Shown here: in pieces, positions 22,266 through 25,891 of the stretch | Layout: each line of letters begins with the position of its first letter | Position numbering within the stretch: the first letter of the stretch is position 1 | Assembly (NCBI GenBank): GCA_021159235.1 | Contig: JAGGSF010000008.1 | Span: 1-25,891 of the forward strand | Source of the DNA: Deltaproteobacteria bacterium | Lineage (GTDB): Bacteria > Campylobacterota_A > Desulfurellia > JAGGSF01 | DNA: 25,891 nt | Reading direction: 5' to 3' | The notes under the pieces: model-generated | What the model was told of the DNA's origin: nothing | Seen by the model: only the letters and a program-made list of their open reading frames with translations | Databases searched by the model: none | Made by a program: the position numbers and the translations under genes

Positions 22266-23458
22266 TGGGTAAGAAGGTAGCATTGGATGGTAACGCCGCT
22301 GCGGCACATGCCATCAGACAGATTAACCCTGATGTTATTGCTGCTTTTCCTATAACACCCTCTACACAGATTCCGATGACAGTGTCTTCATTTATTGCTG
22401 ATGGATTGATGGATACAGAACTGGTTACTGTAGAATCGGAACATTCTGCTATGAGTGCTTGTGTGGGAGCGGCTGCGGCGGGCGGAAGGGTGATGACGGC
22501 AACGGCAGCTCAAGGATTGGCTCTTATGTGGGAAATTTTATATATTGCTTCTTCTATGAGATTGCCGATGGTGACTGTGATTGCAGCCAGGGCACTGAAT
22601 GCACCACTGAATATTCATGGAGACCATTCTGATGTTATGGGAGCAAGAGATGCAGGATGGATTCAATTGTTCTGCGAAGATGCTCAGGAAGTTTATGACT
22701 CTATTATTCAAGCCATAAAAATTTCCGAGAACAAGGATGTTTTGACGCCGGTGATGGTTGTTATGGATGGCTTCAACACCACTCATTCTGTGGAAGTATG
22801 GGAAATGGAGGAGGATGAAAGGGTTAAGGAATTCATTGGAGAATATGAGCCCAAATATCCGCTTCTGGATGTATCCAGAAAAATTACATACGGCGCATGG
22901 GCTCCACCATCTGAGTACTTCGAACACAAGGTGAATCAGCTTACCGGCATAATTCGTGCAAGACCCGTGGTTAAAAAAGTAGGTGAAGAATTTGGAAAGG
23001 TATTTGGAAGAAGTTATGACTGTTTCGAGTTATATAAGCTGGATGATGCAGAATACGCCATCGTTATGATGGGTTCGGCAGCTGGCACTGCAAAGGATGT
23101 AGTGGACGTTTTGAGAGAAGATGGGGTTAAAGCAGGACTTTTGAAAATCAGGATGTTCAGACCATTTCCTGCCGAGGAGATAAAAGAGGCTTTGGGTAAT
23201 GTAAAGGTAGTTGCCACCTTGGATAGAGTAATACCTGCCGGAGCTTATGGTTCTCCTTTATTCAATGAAGTTCGTTCCGCTTTATACGATGCTCCCAAAA
23301 GGCCTATGGTTATAGATTATATATATGGATTGGGAGGAAGGGATATTCAGCCCAAACATTTTAAGGAAGTTTACGAAAACCTACAGAGAATTGCCAAAAC
23401 GGGTAAGATAGAAAAGATGTTGGACTTTATAAACATAAGAGGAAAATGGGGGAAATAA
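22265..23458 (+). CDS. porA: Pyruvate:ferredoxin oxidoreductase, alpha subunit
   Basis: A 397-residue subunit. It starts with DGNAAAAHAIRQI and FPITPSTQIP, the segment that contacts the substrate and ThDP ring. VESEHSAMSACVGAAAAGGRVMTATAAQGLALM and NIHGDHSDVMGARDAGWIQL follow; these are hallmarks of the pyruvate/oxoacid oxidoreductase alpha chain. The C-terminal domain II has VVATLDRVIPAGAYGSPLFNEV. It directly precedes the beta gene with no spacer. Length is typical of the Thermotoga- or archaeal-type separate alpha chain. Confidence 0.94.
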   Translation: MGKKVALDGNAAAAHAIRQINPDVIAAFPITPSTQIPMTVSSFIADGLMDTELVTVESEHSAMSACVGAAAAGGRVMTATAAQGLALMWEILYIASSMRLPMVTVIAARALNAPLNIHGDHSDVMGARDAGWIQLFCEDAQEVYDSIIQAIKISENKDVLTPVMVVMDGFNTTHSVEVWEMEEDERVKEFIGEYEPKYPLLDVSRKITYGAWAPPSEYFEHKVNQLTGIIRARPVVKKVGEEFGKVFGRSYDCFELYKLDDAEYAIVMMGSAAGTAKDVVDVLREDGVKAGLLKIRMFRPFPAEEIKEALGNVKVVATLDRVIPAGAYGSPLFNEVRSALYDAPKRPMVIDYIYGLGGRDIQPKHFKEVYENLQRIAKTGKIEKMLDFINIRGKWGK

Positions 23459-24385
23459 ATGGCTTTTTTAAACGATTTGGCAAAAAGAGGAGAGCGTTTT
23501 GCTCCAGGTCATAGGCTATGTCCCGGTTGTGGACAGTCCATTATCGTAAGAGCACTCTTAAATATAACAGACTATGAAATAGTAATTGCCAATGCTACCG
23601 GTTGTTTAGAGGTATGTTCAGGACTCTTTCCATACACCAGCTGGTGCGTTCCATGGATACACAGTGCCTTTGAAAATGCAGCTTCTACTATTGCCGGTGC
23701 GGAGGCAATGTACAGGGTATGGAAGAGAAAGGGTAGGACAGACAAGGACATAAAATTTGTGGCTTTAGCCAGTGATGGAGGAACATACGATATAGGTTTG
23801 CAGGCTCTCTCCGGAGCTATGGAAAGATGGCATGATTTTCTATACCTCTGTATAGATAACCAGGCTTATGAAAACACCGGTGTTCAAAGATCCAGTGCCT
23901 CTCCTTTCGGTGCAAACACCACAACAACACCCGTGGGAAAGGTAAAAAGGGGTAAAGAACAAAGAAGAAAGGATATCATGTCTATAGTTGAGGGTCATCA
24001 TATCCCTTATGCTGCACAAGCCTCCTTGCACAATTGGAGAGATTTAATGAACAAGATAAAGCGAGCCCTGGACACAAAAGGGCCAACATACATAAATGTT
24101 CTTCAGCCTTGTTGCACAGGATGGGGATTTCCGCCAGATATGACGGTTGAAGTGGCAAGAATAGCGGTTGAAACATGCGCCTGGCCCATATATGAGGTGG
24201 TAGATGGAAAGGTAAAGATAAATTATAAACCAAAGAAAAAGTTGCCTGTTGAAGAGTGGTTTAAAATGCAGAGGAGATTCGCACACATGTTAAAGCCGGA
24301 AAACAAGGATCTTTTAGGGAGGGCACAGGAGCTTGTAGATGAACACTGGGAATGGTTACTGAAAAGAGAAGCAGCAGGACTTTAA
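23459..24385 (+). CDS. porB: Pyruvate:ferredoxin oxidoreductase, beta (ThDP-binding) subunit
   Basis: A 308-residue subunit that binds thiamine diphosphate and one [4Fe-4S] cluster. Likely cluster cysteines are Cys21 and Cys24 (RLCPGCGQ), Cys49 (NATGCLEVCSG) and Cys218 or 219 (LQPCCTGWG). The ThDP motif is ASDGGTYDIGLQALSGA followed by DNQAYENTGVQRSS with Asn134. The first Gly of the usual GDG is Ser105 here. The tail runs to KREAAGL. The final 30 bases overlap folC on the other strand. It could belong to another 2-oxoacid oxidoreductase, but the NTGVQRSS and TTTTPVGK blocks favour pyruvate. Confidence 0.93.
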   Translation: MAFLNDLAKRGERFAPGHRLCPGCGQSIIVRALLNITDYEIVIANATGCLEVCSGLFPYTSWCVPWIHSAFENAASTIAGAEAMYRVWKRKGRTDKDIKFVALASDGGTYDIGLQALSGAMERWHDFLYLCIDNQAYENTGVQRSSASPFGANTTTTPVGKVKRGKEQRRKDIMSIVEGHHIPYAAQASLHNWRDLMNKIKRALDTKGPTYINVLQPCCTGWGFPPDMTVEVARIAVETCAWPIYEVVDGKVKINYKPKKKLPVEEWFKMQRRFAHMLKPENKDLLGRAQELVDEHWEWLLKREAAGL

Positions 24386-25594
24386 CGGACAGGCCTTGGC
24401 CTGAGGAATGAGATACAGAGAACCACAGATAACAATGAAGTTGTGCTTTGATAAAGCGTACAGGAATGCTTCGTTCAGAGAACAGAATATTTTGCAGCCT
24501 CCTTTGAACCGTAGTTGTTGGACAGTGTGAAGAAGAATGTTTGTGGGTATTGCTCTTTCACTGTTTATCTTTACCACCTCTATGTTTGAAAAATGAGGAA
24601 GCAATACCCTTAACATTCCCTTTACATCCTTGCCCTTTAATGCACTAAAGATCAGTATTTTTTCTCCCTTGTAGTTTTCCAAAAATTCAGACAGTGCAAT
24701 AGCACCTTCTACATTATGACTTCCATCTATTACTACCGTCTTCTCTTTGTTTTTTATTACCTCTATTCTGCCCGGCCAAAAACTTTTCTCTACACTCTCT
24801 TTCTTGATCGGGATATTTAACTTTGATGCTATGTGCATGGATAAAGAGGCATTGTATATTTGATTTTTACCCTTCATTAAAAGCTTTACATCTCTTATGT
24901 CTATTTTTCCATTACTAAAGGTAAACTTATCTTTTTCTATTCTTATGTAATGTGGTTTTAGAGGGTAAAACGAGCAGTTTTTTTGTTTTGCCTCTCTTTC
25001 TATTATTTGCATAGCTTCTTTCTTTAAAAGTCCTGTGAAAACGGAAGTTTTTTCATGGATGATGCCTGCTTTTTCATAGGCAATCTGGGAAATCTTGTTT
25101 CCCAGGAATTCCGTATGGTCCTTTGATACAGTAACAATTACACTGAAAAGTGGTCGAACAACATTTACAGCATCAAATCTTCCTCCCATTCCCACTTCCA
25201 TAATGGCAAAATCCACCTTTTCCTGTGCAAATACCAGGTAAGCTAAAGCGGTGAGAAACTCAAAATAGGTGGGTTTTTCCATTGATTTGCATTTTTCGAA
25301 TATCTCCTTAGCATAAGGATAAAGATCTGAATATGGCTTTTGATTGATCTTTATCCTTTCATTTAAGAAAAATATATGAGGAGAGGTGAATGTCCCTACC
25401 CTGTATCCTCCATCAACCAGTATATCGGTGAGAAAATTGCATACCGAACCCTTTCCATTTGTTCCACCTACTAATATCACATTTAGCTTCTGTTGAGGAT
25501 TACCGAGCCTTTTCAGAAGCTCTCTTATGCGAGACAATCCCGGTTTTATACAGTGAGGATTAAATGTATTTAAAAGATTTTCTAATCGTTCCAT
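24356..25594 (-). CDS. folC: Folylpolyglutamate synthase / dihydrofolate synthase
   Basis: A 412-residue Mur-ligase-type enzyme that adds glutamate to folates and, in many bacteria, to dihydropteroate. The P-loop is GGTNGKGSV (43-51), followed by TSPHIF, EVGMGGRFDAVNV, VSKDHTEFLG with KAGII, WPGRIEVI and DGSHNVEGA in the C-terminal domain, ending VICGSLYLI. Mono- versus bifunctional cannot be decided. The tail after GSLYL is an extra 18 or so residues rich in Cys (ACPLKSCCFSFQ), the end of which lies in the overlap with porB. Its ATG overlaps the acpS stop region by 13 bases, so the two are coupled. Confidence 0.94.
   Translation of the reverse strand: MERLENLLNTFNPHCIKPGLSRIRELLKRLGNPQQKLNVILVGGTNGKGSVCNFLTDILVDGGYRVGTFTSPHIFFLNERIKINQKPYSDLYPYAKEIFEKCKSMEKPTYFEFLTALAYLVFAQEKVDFAIMEVGMGGRFDAVNVVRPLFSVIVTVSKDHTEFLGNKISQIAYEKAGIIHEKTSVFTGLLKKEAMQIIEREAKQKNCSFYPLKPHYIRIEKDKFTFSNGKIDIRDVKLLMKGKNQIYNASLSMHIASKLNIPIKKESVEKSFWPGRIEVIKNKEKTVVIDGSHNVEGAIALSEFLENYKGEKILIFSALKGKDVKGMLRVLLPHFSNIEVVKINSERAIPTNILLHTVQQLRFKGGCKIFCSLNEAFLYALSKHNFIVICGSLYLIPQAKACPLKSCCFSFQ
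24390..24403 (+). terminator. Possible hairpin just after porB, inside folC
   Basis: CAGGCC TT GGCCTG is a compact GC-rich inverted repeat, able to form CAGGC/GCCTG around a CTTG loop, starting five bases after the porB stop. No T-run follows on the plus strand, so it is not a standard intrinsic terminator. It could stabilise the por mRNA 3' end. On the other strand it encodes part of the FolC tail, which may be the only reason it exists. Confidence 0.25.
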
Positions 25595-25891
25595 GCAAGA
25601 ACTACGGCCGCTGCATACGTATCGGTATGACTTAGAGAAACAATGGCTTTTTTATGTGGTATATCTATAGCAGGTTTTCCTGAAGGAAGAGAGATTACCT
25701 CTATACTCTTCCATGGCACCCTCTTTCCTATGGTTTTAAATGCCGCTTCCTTAGCACAGAACCGTGCAGTAAGGGAGGGATAGGGATTCTTCTTTTTATA
25801 TGCATGTTCTATCTCTCTCTTTGTAAATATCCGGTTTAAAAACCTCTCTCCATACTTTTCTTTAACCCTTTTTTTCTTTTTTTTCTTTTTT
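25582..25891 (-). CDS. acpS: Holo-[acyl-carrier-protein] synthase, 5' part missing
   Basis: About 102 C-terminal residues; the start lies beyond the window. AcpS transfers 4'-phosphopantetheine from CoA to the ACP serine. The family blocks KYGERFLNRIFTKREIEH, SLTARFCAKEAAFKTIG and the end SLSHTDTYAAAVVLAW are clear; the Glu of CAKEA and the following lysines serve metal and CoA binding in relatives. Missing is the N-terminal GIGTDI strand with the metal Asp. The visible N-terminal side is a run of seven lysines, KKKKKKKRVKEK, encoded by an A-rich tract reaching the window edge. Its stop overlaps the folC start by 13 bases. The target is presumably the ACP at 10005. Confidence 0.88.
   Translation of the reverse strand, partial: KKKKKKKRVKEKYGERFLNRIFTKREIEHAYKKKNPYPSLTARFCAKEAAFKTIGKRVPWKSIEVISLPSGKPAIDIPHKKAIVSLSHTDTYAAAVVLAWND

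Overview
The window looks like ordinary chromosome from an anaerobic, Gram-negative-type (diderm) bacterium with AT-leaning, purine-rich coding strands; Arg is encoded mostly by AGA/AGG and there is much Lys and Glu. Anaerobic carbon metabolism is indicated by a four-subunit pyruvate:ferredoxin oxidoreductase. An outer membrane with LPS-like core is suggested by gmhA, a stand-alone hldE C-terminal-type adenylyltransferase and a WaaG-like glycosyltransferase. The enoyl-ACP reductase is FabK rather than FabI. I cannot fix the phylum. A deep-branching anaerobe is plausible, but 16S or a marker-gene tree would be needed. No phage, IS element, CRISPR array or obvious horizontally acquired island was seen.

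Layout. (1) 1-739, minus strand: a small coiled-coil protein and an FMN-binding split-barrel protein. (2) 799-2572, plus strand: a nitroreductase overlapping a WaaG-like glycosyltransferase. (3) 4370-2532, minus strand: gmhA, hldE C-terminal-type gene and a Xer recombinase, all overlapping. (4) 4475-14975, plus strand: thirteen tightly packed genes, DUF167-ndk-rpmF-plsX-fabH-fabK-fabD-fabG-acpP-fabF-HAD phosphatase-cca-polX. No gap exceeds about 20 bases. (5) rpsT on the minus strand, converging on polX. (6) 15329-17562, plus strand: a coupled cassette of an exported protein of unknown function, a SAM methyltransferase, a metallo-beta-lactamase-fold protein and a HAD-like nucleotidase. (7) 17625-19425, plus strand: a Yip1-type membrane protein, a protein of unknown function and a PolB-like 3'-5' exonuclease. 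(8) 19414-21260, plus strand: a strong promoter followed by tRNA-Ser(GGA), tRNA-Arg(GCG), the small SRP RNA, dnaX and ebfC. (9) 21274-24385, plus strand: promoter and porGDAB. (10) 25891-24356, minus strand: acpS (cut by the window edge) and folC.

How they fit together. The large operon couples phospholipid initiation (PlsX) and the fatty-acid elongation cycle (FabH, FabK, FabD, FabG, ACP, FabF) to a ribosomal protein, a nucleotide kinase, tRNA 3'-end maintenance and DNA repair. The AcpS at the right edge would activate the ACP encoded in that operon. FabZ and acetyl-CoA carboxylase are not in the window. The CCA-adding enzyme is relevant to the tRNA-Arg here, whose gene lacks CCA.

The main architectural oddity is that all three convergent gene pairs overlap tail to tail by 30-41 bp, with no clear intrinsic terminator at any of them. 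I found no strong case for a wholly new system. The least understood stretches are the 15329-17562 cassette, whose exported protein ends in a His/Cys cluster, and the 18206-18631 gene coupled to the exonuclease. No stretch longer than 300 bases lacks a gene.
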